The position numbers were made by a program, and so were the translations under genes. This document shows, in pieces, positions 47,321 through 57,900 of a DNA stretch of 64,000 nucleotides. The notes beneath the pieces were generated by a model. It worked only from the letters and a program-made list of their open reading frames with translations. It was not told the origin of the DNA and ran no database searches. The DNA is from Candidatus Fukatsuia endosymbiont of Tuberolachnus salignus. GTDB lineage: Bacteria; Pseudomonadota; Gammaproteobacteria; Enterobacterales; Enterobacteriaceae. The stretch's first letter is position 1; each line of letters opens with the position of its first letter. The stretch spans positions 2,294,001 through 2,358,000 of the forward strand of contig NZ_OZ034983.1 in assembly GCF_964030845.1 (NCBI RefSeq). The letters are read 5' to 3'.

Positions 47321-48108
47321 CTCTTTCGAAACTAGCGTTAAAAGCGGAAATTTTATAAAAATAGCTGACTGGAGGTACTGTGTGTGAAATACAATCAGAT
47401 TAAAGAATTAGAAGATGAAAACTTTCGGCGGTTAACGGGTGTACAGTGCCCAACATTTGAAAAAATGATTGATATTTTCCGTGATGCGGACCAACAGAAA
47501 AAATCGCGCGGGGGGTGCAAGAATAAGCTTACCCTAGAAGAGCAGCTACTAATGGCACTGGAATATATCAGGGAATATCGAATCTACTTTCATATTGGCC
47601 AAAATTATGGGGTAAGCGAAAATTCAGCGTATAAAACGAGTAGGTGGGTAGAAAACACGCTTATAAAACATCGGGATTTTGCCTTGCCTGGACGTAAAGT
47701 GCTACAAGGAAGTAAGGTGGAGCATGAGATTGTACTAATAGATGCGACGGAAACCCCGATTGAACGCCCCAAAAAAACAAAAGCACTTTTATTCAGGCAA
47801 GAAGAAAAAACATACGTTAAAAAGCCAGGTAGTGGTCGACAGAAAAACAAAAAAGTATTTCAAACGGAAAACGCCATGATTTTCGGTTGTTTAAAGAATC
47901 AGGTACTCACCTTCATCCTGAAATTAAAGTCATCACTGATACGGGATATCAGGGAATAAAGAAGGTTCATGAAAACACCTGTTTGCCTAAAAAACAGCGC
48001 AAAAATGATCCATTAACGAAAGAAGACAAAAAGAGTAATCAGCAATTAGCCAGTGAAAGAGTGGTTAACGAAAATGTGAGCGGTATGCTTAACCTGAGTT
48101 CGGAATAA
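47321..48108 (+). pseudogene. Third, diverged IS5-family element with broken transposase
   Basis: Left end AGACCTCTTTCGAAAC at 47321. The first frame (47384-47959) starts MKYNQIKELEDENFRRLTG and keeps VLIDATETPIERPKKTK. A second frame from about 47870 holds HPEIKVITDTGYQG and the Glu region (VVNENVSGML), then stops early. Part of the middle (between GSGRQKN and the Asp block) has been deleted. It is related to copies 1 and 2 but clearly a separate lineage. Confidence 0.8.
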
Positions 48109-48129
48109 GCCGACTATTTTATAATGTGA

Positions 48130-48345
48130 CGATATTTGCACAATGCAGAGCTAATTTTGGTTTGGATGGTGTAAGGCAGTAAGCGTCGATGCCGCCGAGT
48201 AAATTGACGATAAAATGCTGTGGTGGGCGGTGACGAATCTGCCCTATTTGTCACATATTTTGTAGTTGTTCAAAAACGGTTTCAACCAATGACCGTTTAC
48301 GCAAAAGGGCGTTATCAAACACCGTGTGCTCGACAGATACCGTCT
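48130..48345 (-). pseudogene. IS982-like transposase C-terminal fragment
   Basis: The minus strand reads NALLRKRSLVETVFEQLQN, then GQIRHRPPQHFIVNLLGGI and AYCLTPSKPKLAL, like the C-terminal end of IS982-type transposases (KRS-IET-fdQLKN). It has at least one frame break. Confidence 0.6.
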
Positions 48346-48348
48346 TGA

Positions 48349-48534
48349 TTACGTCTTTGCAAGCGCTATTTTTGTATCAAAAGGGAGACCTGATTTCAGC
48401 ACGCCATAGGCCAGTTGGAGTAATTTACGCATTGCAGCACAGACACCGACTTTTCCCCCTTTATTTCGTTTTACCCATCGTTTCCATTGAGATTTTATTA
48501 TTGGGTTGTAAGTGATGGAGCTAAGGGCTGGCAT
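48349..48534 (-). pseudogene. IS110-family transposase C-terminal fragment
   Basis: About 60 codons: ALSSITYNPIIKSQWKRWV, KVGVCAAMRKLLQLAYGVLK, typical of the Transposase_20 end of IS110-type enzymes. It is cut on its upstream side by IS630 element B. A smaller scrap of the same sequence is at about 51795-51845. Confidence 0.75.
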
Positions 48535-48537
48535 ATA

Positions 48538-49631
48538 TACCCAAGTGAAATCAAGATGCAGGATTTAGCGCCTGGAAATTATCGTTTAAGCGAGATACCA
48601 GAGAACTTGCCATTTGTGGTAGCTTCACCTCAAAGAAGTTTAAGATATCGTTCTTAAAACTCTGTTTAGATGGGTAATATCTATTGTTTCGTGTTTGCTC
48701 ATTCATCACCTTCCACAATCGCTCTATCGGGTTTAGATTCGGGCTATACGGCGGAAGGTAATGAAGCTGGATATTCAACGTAAGCGCGGCGTCTTGCACA
48801 AGCTGTGAACGGTGATAGCCTGCACCCTCGAGGATCACATGTGCCGTTGTCGTGATGGGATAATGCGCGCGAATGGCAGACAGGAAGTGAACCACATTTT
48901 CGCTGTTAATCGTCTCATCATCACGGATTATGGGGTTAGCCACATTCTGGATGTTCAAGGCTCCCATGATATTCAACCGCGTTCTGCTCCCGGTGGTCTC
49001 TATCGTTTTATCCTGGCCTTTTCGTATCCAGCCGTAGCTTATTTTTGCGGCTTGTGTCGGATGAACGGCATCAATAAACAGTATGGGGTCATTACCCGCG
49101 GCGTCTTTCAATTCGCTGTAGGTCTTTATAAATTGCTGCTGTTTCTCAACGGCAAATTTATGCGGAACACCTTTCGGCTTTTTATAGCTAAAGCCCTGCT
49201 GCTTCAACCCTTTATACAGACCTGATACGGTAAAGGTGATGTTCCAGCGTCCAGCGATATACGCCACAATTTGGTGATTGTGGTGGTAGAGCGGCTGGGT
49301 GAGATGTTCAACCAGCGACGTGGTCTGTTCCGCATTGAGATAGCCATCGGAGCCGCCATTTTCAGGCTTGAGCTTGTTGAGTTTATGATAGTCTGTAAGG
49401 TGGCGCCGCACCGTGGTTTCATTAATGAGCTGTGAGTGAGCAATCATAGGGGGAGTCCAGCCGTCTGCGGACAACAAAACACACCGGATCCTGTCACAGA
49501 CACGGCGGTCATGGCTTTGACGATGTTGGGCTTCGAGGGTAATTTTCTGGTCAGCAGTCAGCTCTATTTTCATGGCTATGAGCATGATCCTTATCGACTT
49601 CAAAATCAAGCATCTTCATTGATCACGGGTA
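48538..49631 (-). mobile_element. IS630-family element B (1,094 bp)
   Basis: Nearly identical to element A in inverted orientation, with the same TACCC...GGGTA ends and TA duplication. The transposase runs from ATG 49573 to 48551; only about two residue differences from copy A (Thr to Ala in HPTQ-x-KIS; Cys to Phe near the end). Glu again stands at the second expected catalytic Asp. It separates an IS110 fragment from an IS701-like fragment. Confidence 0.9.
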
Positions 49632-50430
49632 TATACCACAAGTTTGTTTGATTTCCCGATGATAAACTTCAACAGACCAACGGGCCTCGGTGACAGCCTT
49701 CATCTGTTCCCGGGTGGGGTTCTCTTTGTTCGTTGCAACATAATCAATGCGACCGTGTTTGGTCACAAACTTGAAGACTGTCACCCAACCATCGCCCCGC
49801 AGGTGTACTGAAAGCCCTTCTTCTGGAATATCAAGTGAGGCTAATGTGACGTTGCGATTAACTATCCGGTTCTTTCTCAAGGTGGTGACCCCAATCCAGC
49901 CAGGAGAACGAATGGCGTTGAGATTATCTAAACTTGAATACCGAATACCACGCATCCATTACCACCGCTTCAGGGGCTATACCCCTCGCTTTTGCCAGTT
50001 TGAGCATGTCGCAAAAATGCGAGTTTTTTGTTTTTCCGTCGGTCTCTTTGTCGTCAATTCGGTAGTCAATAGGCACTGACTCTCCCTTTTCAAGACCCTG
50101 CCACAACAGATTAACCAAACCAATACCGGCTATCACATCATGTTCATTACCAGAATAGTGATAATGAACTCGCTCTATCTTCTTACTCCGTTTTTTGGCT
50201 AGCACTCTATCATCCGCAATCAGAAAACAAGGTGCTTCCCGGTCTATCGAGGGGGCGACAAGTTGCCACAACTCTTTGGGACGAAAACACCGGCTCTTTA
50301 ACCACCGGCTTACGCTATCATGCGATACCCTCGACGGGCTCACTTCTGACAACGCTAGACCAGAATATCTGACACTACTCGCTTGTAAAAATGCTTTATA
50401 AAGGTCTTTCGTACAGGGATAGTCTGACAT
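49632..50430 (-). pseudogene. IS701/IS4-like DDE transposase, frameshifted and truncated
   Basis: Starts at ATG 50430 (MSDYPCTKDLYKAFLQAS). It has the first Asp block (CFLIADDRVLAKK), the second in AVVMDAWYS, and the Glu block (RWSVEVYHREIKQTCGI) where IS630 B cuts it. A tandem duplication of 7 bp (GGTATTC, about 49937-49950) breaks the frame between WYS and SLDNLNAI. It inserted into the IS630-type gene next door. Confidence 0.8.
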
Positions 50431-50459
50431 CTCATTACCATTCTTATCTTTTTTCCTAC

Positions 50460-51251
50460 TGCGGCGTCTTTGACTCGCTGACGGCAATGATAGCCAGAAT
50501 TATTTAAAATAATGTGTATCTTTTGTGCATCAGGATAAGCAGCTTTGAGCTGCTCAAAAAAAGCGACGGTGGTTTCTGAATTCACCTGCTCAGGACGGGC
50601 ACTGACCACCTTCATGGTGCTCAATTCAATGGCACCCATGACATTAACCCGTGTTTTTGCCCCTGTTTTGACCAGCGGCTTATCTTTGCCTTTCCTTATC
50701 CAACCGCAGACCACTTTGGTGACCATCGTTGGAGGGGCTGAATCCATAAAAACAATCGGTTTATTCTTAAGAGCACTCTCTAGCAAAGTGAAATAAGACG
50801 CGATAAACGCTTCTTGCTGAGCAACATCCACTTTAACCGGCGTCGCTTTGGGCTGCTTATAGCTAAAACAATGCGCTTGCAGCCATTTTGTCATGCCAGA
50901 TACGGTGTAACAGACGCCAAATTGGGTTTCCACATAAGCACAGATATCGATGACACGGGTATCAGTCGTGCTTTCAATGTGTTTTTCAAGCAATAAAGAT
51001 TCATGCACGCTCAACTTACTATACGAGCCGCCATTTTCAGGCTTTAATTTTTCGTCTGAAAGCCAATCTGTTACATGTTGCCTTACTGTTTCTTCATGAA
51101 TACGTAATGCTTGGGCAAGCGCTTTGTTATTCCAGCCTTTATTTTTCAACAACACCGCTTTGATTCGATCTCGAACACGGCCATCGTGTTCGTAACGATG
51201 AAGGCGTTCCAAATCTTGTTTTTGAGAGGCTGTCAGTGAGTTTATTTTCAT
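50460..51251 (-). pseudogene. IS630-family transposase (different lineage), 3' end lost
   Basis: Starts MKINSLTASQKQDLERLHRY. It has two HTH parts (NNKALAQALRIHEETVRQHV; YTVSGMTKWLQAHCFSYKQP) and the DDE start PIVFMDSAPPTM, then ILNNSGYHCRQRVKDAA, where similarity stops because the IS701-like element inserted. The final Glu block (NPIE) is missing. Confidence 0.8.
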
Positions 51252-51317
51252 GACCTTATTTTTAATCTAGTTGAGCAAATTTTCCAGTGGTTTTAATGGC
51301 GATGGGTATATATCCAT

Positions 51318-51680
51318 TCAACTTGAAGGTACGGCGTCAATAGTTTGAAAATTGTCGTTAATTCTGCCTCTGAGAAAGGGAGCAATTTTTGCCCATGTGC
51401 TTAGCTTCACGAAACTCCTTGGTTGAGGAGAAAAACCGGTTGTGTCTGACTCGTAAACCGGTGTTGCTTTAGGTTGCTTATAACTGAAGCGACGCGCCTT
51501 CAGCCATTTTGTCATGCCAGATACCCTGTAACAGACACCAAATCTTGTTTCAACATAAGCACAGATATCTATGATGTAGTGCTCTCTTCGATCTCGAACA
51601 CGGCCATCGTGTTCGTAATGATTAAACAGTTCCAAATCTTGTTTTTGAGAAATGGCGGTGGGGGGTATTAACCCAATCAA
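51318..51680 (-). pseudogene. IS630-family relic with internal deletions
   Basis: A 120-codon open frame joins the N-terminus (SQKQDLELFNHYEHDGRVRD), the HTH middle (FGVCYRVSGMTKWLKARRFS) and the C-terminus (FVKLSTWAKIAPFLRGRIND) of the same family as 50460-51251. The catalytic centre has been deleted. Confidence 0.75.
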
Positions 51681-52067
51681 TACTATTTTATAAATTCTAC
51701 TTTTTCAAAGATATATTTTAATAAGTAGATATTTTAATGCAGATAATGAAGAGCTTTCCCCCCCCTTCCCGATAGATGGATGTACGTATGCGCAAACAGC
51801 GATTTCGCTTTACCCATCGTTCCCATTGGGATTTTATGAGGAGCAACTTCCCTGTAGAGGCTAAATCCCTTTCATTTTTGCCAGAGATTCATGATGATTT
51901 ATTAATTTATGCCATGGTAATCCGGGTGTTATCCCACTTAAAACTAAACGACAACCACAGACTATGCATTCATGAGGGTCAACACGTATCGCAGAACAAT
52001 TCTATTCTAATTACAACATAAAGATGAGTCATGTCGTATATTTATGGCTTAGGCGATATAAATTGAT
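51681..52067. other. Decayed intergenic region
   Basis: No supportable gene. A short piece at about 51795-51845 repeats IS110 sequence (compare 48468-48510). Confidence 0.35.
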
Positions 52068-52850
52068 TTAAAATAAAGGGTCAGAAAAGAGAGTGTCGAT
52101 ATCACATTGTCGCTTTCTCCGAAGTGCTTTTGCTTGAGCCCATTTATGCTCAATGGGGTTCATATCAGGGGAATAAGTGGGGAAATATTCCAGAATAAAG
52201 CCGGCTTTCTGTCTAGCAGACTGGATGTCTTGGCGTTTATGGAATCTTGCATTATCCATCACGAGGACGGCCCCTCGAGGGGATTTTGGCAATAAATCTT
52301 GAGTGACCCAGGCATAAAAAATATCGCTATTGATATGGCAGAACTGTGGTTAATTTTCCGTTAAGCTGAGCGCCAATGACGTTAGTTCGTGCTTTGGCAT
52401 GCCAATCGTGTTGGCCGTAATAGCGCTTACCTTTAATTGAATAACCATAAAGACGAGGCATATGATGGGCAAAACCGCTTTCATCCACGTAAATTATCGG
52501 GGTATTACAGGCTTCATAGGCCTGAATCTTGCTCTGAAAATCTTTTCGAGCTTGGACGTCGATTTTGGGATGATAAAATGTTTTTTTTATAGCTAAACCC
52601 GGCTCGTTTTGTATTGAGACGCATCAAGGTAAGTTTCCACATCAAGGAGCAACGCTGCACGGTTTATTTTGGTCGCCGGTTTATCACGAGTCAGGCAAGG
52701 GTCGATACGTTTAGCCCAGCGCATTAGGCTCGCTATCCCTACACAAAAACGTGACGCTGTTTCAGCATAAGTGAGCTTTTCTTGCTTTTTAATAGCCAAT
52801 ACATGTTGGCGGAATTTTAATGGATAAGTCATTCTTAAATGATACATCAA
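52068..52850 (-). pseudogene. IS630-type transposase, multiply broken
   Basis: Same lineage as the fragment at 40140-40370. Reads MTYPLKFRQHVLAIKKQEKL, MRWAKRIDPCLTRDKP, then after a deletion KKTFYHPKIDVQARKDFQSK, PIIYVDESGFAHHMPRLYGY (first Asp), AVLVMDNARFHKRQDIQ (second Asp) and YFPTYSPDMNPIEHKWAQAK (Glu). At least two frame breaks. Confidence 0.8.
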
Positions 52851-53133
52851 TTTATAATGCCTATGCTATATCCTGTATATGGTCGAGTTTAGATTTACCA
52901 TCAGGATGGTGTAGTGGTCAAGTAAAACCGGACAGATTTTTAGGACACATTGATTACAGGTATGCGTTCAAATTTCAGGATAGGCTCGCATTTACAAAAA
53001 TGTAACTGTCTTCAGTGATAGTGCGTAACCAAAAAAACGCTTGCAACAAATGTATCCAGCATTGACACGCTACCATTGGTAGTACACATTACTCGTATGA
53101 TCTGTAGGTATATAGCAACTCATAGGAGTCTGG
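52851..53133. other. Intergenic region upstream of ybaL
   Basis: TGTAGTGGTCAAGTAAAACC at about 52911 resembles the terminal repeat of an IS3-type element, without the element. The remainder should contain the ybaL promoter. Confidence 0.35.
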
Positions 53134-54840
53134 ATGCACAATTCAACCCCATTAATCACTACGATAGTCGGTGGTTTGGTTCTCGCTTTCTTTTTAGGAA
53201 CATTGGCACATCGCCTGCGTATTTCACCCCTGGTTGGGTATCTTACCGCGGGGGTCTTGATTGGACCTTTCACACCTGGTTTTGTGGCTGATCTCTCGTT
53301 GGCGCCAGAATTGGCAGATATTGGTGTTATTTTGTTAATGTTCGGGGTTGGGCTCCATTTTTCTCTTAAGGATCTCCTGGCAGTAAAATCTATTGCTATT
53401 CCCGGAGCCATAGCTCAAATTATCGTCGCTACCCTGTTGGGTGTTGGTCTGTCTCATCTGTTAGGGTGGGAGCCCATGACTGGACTGGTGTTTGGTTTAT
53501 GTTTGTCGACCGCCAGTACAGTAGTATTACTACGCGCGTTGGAAGAACGGCAACTGATTGATAGCCAACGTGGAAAAATAGCTATCGGTTGGTTAATCGT
53601 GGAAGATTTGGTTATGGTGCTAACATTAGTACTGCTTCCTGCTTTCGCTGAGGTATTAGGGAATGAAAATAGCGGTACTCGTCAACTTCTTACTGAATTG
53701 GCTATTACCATCGGTAAGGTCATCGCTTTTATTACGTTGATGATTGTTGTTGGCAGCCGCTTGGTTCCCTGGATCCTAGTTAGAACCGCTCGCACCGGCT
53801 CACGAGAGCTGTTCACTCTGGCCGTATTAGTGCTTGCGTTAGGTATTGCCTATGGTGCCGTGGCTTTATTTGATGTTTCCTTCGCGTTGGGCGCCTTCTT
53901 TGCGGGTATGGTATTGAATGAATCTGAACTTAGTCACAGGGCTGCTCAGGATACCTTACCGCTACGTGATGCCTTCGCAGTATTATTTTTTGTCTCCGTT
54001 GGCATGCTACTTGACCCGATAATTTTAGTGCGTGAACCCTTAGCGATTATTGCTGCTGTGAGCATTATCATCTTTGGAAAATCAATTGCAGCATTTACGC
54101 TTGTTCGTCTATTTGGTCACTCAAAACGCACGGCTCTGACGATTTCGGCAAGTTTGGCGCAAATTGGGGAGTTTGCATTTATTTTGGCAGGTTTGGGGAG
54201 TGCTCTCGGTTTATTGCCTGAATATGGTCGTAATCTGGTACTGGCCAGTGCGATTTTCTCCATTATGCTCAATCCACTGCTCTTTAGCCTACTTGAGCGT
54301 TATCTACGTAACACAGAAACATCACAAGACCAAATTTTAGAAGAGGTGGTTGAAGAAAAAAAACAAATTCCAATTGACTTATTCAATCATGCTTTATTAG
54401 TGGGTTATGGTCGCGTCGGCAGCTTACTAGGGGCAAGGCTCAGTGCTGAAGGAATACCGCTGGTAGTGGTCGAAAATTCACGTCCACGGATAGAAACACT
54501 GAGAAAACAAGGGATAAATGCAATACAAGGCAATGCAACTAATACTGAAATCATGTCTCTTGCTGGTTTGGACTCCGCCCGCTGGCTGCTACTGACTATT
54601 CCCGACGGCTACGAAGCGGGGGAAATCGTGGCTTCTGCACGTGCTAAACGACCTGATATTGAGATTCTGGTACGTGCTCATTATGACGATGCTGTGGTTT
54701 ATATCTCAAAGTGTGGGGCAAGTCAGGTGATCATGGGAGAACGCGAGCTTGCCAATAGTATGTTTAATATGTTGAAGATTAATGCGTTATCTGAAGAAGA
54801 TAAATCCTTGGCCAACCCAATGAATCTGCTTAGAGAATAA
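53134..54840 (+). CDS. ybaL: Kef-type cation/proton antiporter
   Basis: The 568-residue product is an inner-membrane monovalent cation:proton antiporter-2 protein. The N-terminal two thirds (about residues 5-390) form 12-13 hydrophobic segments (SPLVGYLTAGVLIGPFTPGF; ALGAFFAGMVLNESELSHRA). The C-terminal cytosolic domain is TrkA-N/RCK with the NAD-binding motif HALLVGYGRVGSLLGARL (about 415-432). This matches E. coli YbaL (558 residues) in length and order. It likely helps potassium/proton balance. ATG 53134 follows ATAGGAG. No KefG-type subunit is next to it. It is one of the few intact chromosomal genes here. Confidence 0.93.
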   Translation: MHNSTPLITTIVGGLVLAFFLGTLAHRLRISPLVGYLTAGVLIGPFTPGFVADLSLAPELADIGVILLMFGVGLHFSLKDLLAVKSIAIPGAIAQIIVATLLGVGLSHLLGWEPMTGLVFGLCLSTASTVVLLRALEERQLIDSQRGKIAIGWLIVEDLVMVLTLVLLPAFAEVLGNENSGTRQLLTELAITIGKVIAFITLMIVVGSRLVPWILVRTARTGSRELFTLAVLVLALGIAYGAVALFDVSFALGAFFAGMVLNESELSHRAAQDTLPLRDAFAVLFFVSVGMLLDPIILVREPLAIIAAVSIIIFGKSIAAFTLVRLFGHSKRTALTISASLAQIGEFAFILAGLGSALGLLPEYGRNLVLASAIFSIMLNPLLFSLLERYLRNTETSQDQILEEVVEEKKQIPIDLFNHALLVGYGRVGSLLGARLSAEGIPLVVVENSRPRIETLRKQGINAIQGNATNTEIMSLAGLDSARWLLLTIPDGYEAGEIVASARAKRPDIEILVRAHYDDAVVYISKCGASQVIMGERELANSMFNMLKINALSEEDKSLANPMNLLRE

Positions 54841-54929
54841 TCAGGGCAGGATACAGAAGACATGGGCGATTAATTTTAACCGTCCATATCCGCTGTTTTT
54901 GACAAATGCCTCTTCTGTTTATCCTGTTC

Positions 54930-57900
54930 CTATGCCGCTGACACTGTTATCCAGTGGCGGTTAATCTGTGTGGAAAGGGAGGAGGTGGAAGGGGATGAAA
55001 CACTTGCTGTCGTGGAAAAACTGGCCATGGTCTCGGCTAATTGATCAATACTGTTACCTGATAGCTGGAAGCCGCCGGCAATTATCTTTTCTATTCTCGA
55101 GTCTGCCCCCCTGTAATGATTTTTTATTGTGACACCCTCAGAGGAACCACGCCCCTTAACCCTAACCCTGAGGTCGTAGCCTACTTTTTCCAGCCATAAA
55201 GCGTCTTTATTGATTTCTGCTGAGGTGAAATCCAGTCTGTCATTACCGCCTTTGTCCTGCACGGCGTCGTGGCCATCACCTGTGGCGTAACAATAAACAT
55301 TATTGCCAGCACCGCCTAGTAGGGTGTCATCACCTCGACCGCCTGTTATCTGGCAATCTGTGTCGCTTAAATCGCTAAAGCTGTCATCACCATCAAGTAA
55401 TGCTATCTTTTTGTCTATGAGTGCGCTTTCGTGAAGCACGACAACATGGTCATCCTGCTCGCTAACGTCCACCCGCCCGATGACAACTTGCCCCTGGTTA
55501 ATGAACAGCTCGGCAAGGAGGCCGTTTTTTTCCTGCAGCCACAGATGGCGATAACGTTCATCCTGCATAAAGTGGCGAATACGAATAATGGGGTATGAAG
55601 CGGATGTGTCACGGTGACGGAGCACAATATCGTTACCGGCCTGTATCAGCTGGGTCTCTTTCAATGACCAGGGTAATAACAGCCTGTCCTGCGCCGCTTC
55701 TCCTCCTGTCGCGCTACCGTCGTCCTCATTGTCAATCCAGATACCGCGTTCACTCCTGCCAATCTCGTAGGTATCGGCACCCCCCTTACCCATTAGCGTA
55801 TCGTAACTGTACTGGTGCCATAAACGGTTAGTGTCTTCACGTCCGGATAACGGTAAGGCTGTCAGGTAATTGTCTTTGTTATCCCCTGTCAGGGTGGTGT
55901 GAAATTTTGTACCGACCAGAGCCAGTTGTAGAAAACTTGGCAAAACAGTAGGGCTGTTATCTGCATGACTACTGACCGGTTGGTCGTTAACCTTGATTTC
56001 AACCTGTCCCCGGCCATCGACTACTTGCAGATGAGCGCTGACATCGCCTCCGGGTTGCACTGTTTTTAATGCTGCAGCGCGACTTCTATCATGGATGGCG
56101 ATATATCGTGCTGTCAAGTTGGGCAGGGACGGCACGCTACCCTCTGATTTTGGGCTCAGGGTAGATGGCCAACCCGTGAGATGCAATCCGTCATAGGTAT
56201 AGAGTGCATAATTGTGCTGCAGGGTTCGTTGGTTACCCACCCTTGCGCTGTACATATCACGTAAAAATACCTGGGTATGTGTCTTATTTTTATTACGCAG
56301 TGTTAGCACCACATCCGCGTCTTCCATAGTAATACTAACGATGTCTGCTGCCAGGTAGTCCAGTAATACTGCACTGTGTTCCTGCGTGTTGGGCGTATCT
56401 GACAATACAACCTGGGCATTGCTGTGACTTTGCAAAATACGATAGGTGTCTATGCCCACCCCGCCATTTGCCTGCCCGGCCTGTAACGTTAACCAGTCAT
56501 TACCGGCGTAACCGTTTAGCACGTCTCTGCCACCCATGCCATTCAATTTGTTGTCAGCACTGTTCCCCATCAGTTCGTCATCAGTTTCACTGTGCCCGTC
56601 AGCATGTTCTATCTGCTGCAATTTGGCGATAATTTTCTCACTAGAACGATAGCGAGCAATACCCGCCGTCAGATCGATATGATAGCCTCCTGAGCCATCC
56701 CGTTTGATCGCCGCCATGACCGTATCAGCGTTATCTGATGGTGACAGGTCCCCACCATTTAATACACTGGCATGACGCTGATCCTGTGGGGCTGCTTGCC
56801 CCATCAATAAGAAGGTGTCTGCTTTACGGCCACCAATAAAGCGTTTTTTACCGGCCCCGACTTCGAAGATATTTTTCTGCTCTTGATGCCCCATAGCATC
56901 ATCATTACCACCGCCTAAACTAAACCAGGCGACGCGTTCCTCAGGGGGTGTGCTAGTAAAAGGATGCGCATTGATTTCGCCTGCTTTGTTCAGGGATAAC
57001 AGCTGGTTATTTCCCTGTGCATCGGTGCGAATACCCAGTATTTGATGTTCGTTACGCAGCGCCAGTAAGTTCTGACGCGGCTGGCCTTGTTGAGGCTTCA
57101 CCTCGGTGTTTATCGCAAAGTAGCCATCGCTTTTTCCGTAAGCGATGCTGTGGTTGCCATTATCCTGTATTAGCACTAAATCGGCTCGGTTATCGTTATT
57201 CATATCACGTAGCTGTATTTGCGCGGTATTAAAATTTCTGGCGAGTTGTGTCATGCCTTGATGCTGTTGTACATCTTGTGCCTTAAAGGGGTTGGCCCGA
57301 TCGCCTGTGCCTAGTAGGGTATAGAGGTTTCCTTCTGCAGTCAGAGTAACGAGATCACCGTAGCCATCACCATTGATATCACCGGCAACATGGTGGGTAT
57401 GCGCGGATACTGCGGCTTGGGGTACTTTTAACTGTGAGAAAGGCAGTGAAGCGGAGCGCTCAAAGGTGCCATCTGCTTTATCATAGCTGATGTTGATATA
57501 ACCGCGAGGATCCTTAACTGTATTCACGGCCGGGGTAAGCTGCCGGCTCCATGAAACAAGATCAGCATGGCCATCCCTGTCTATATCTAGCAGCACGGGT
57601 GCAGCGTCACTTGAATATGACAAAGCTAAGCGTATGGGTTGCGGTTTTTCAATAAAGGTATTGTTCTCTTTGGCTAACAGAATACGAATAGGCTCTCCGC
57701 TGCCTATGGTGATAACGATATCGTCTTTGCCGTCATGGTCGATGTCCCCTACCAACGTGTGTACGGTTAAGCCATCGATCAATTTACCTTTTTCGATAAG
57801 TTGTGGTTGAGCATAACCGCCTTTGCCATCGGCAAGTAATAGCGATAACCCTTGTGTGGAAAAATAGCCAATATCTTGCTGGCCATCACCGTTAAAATCG

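Noticed and set aside
48812..49225. 137-codon frames antisense to the IS630 transposases (also 42035-42448)
   Set aside because: They occur identically in both IS copies only because the IS is identical; antisense to a real transposase.
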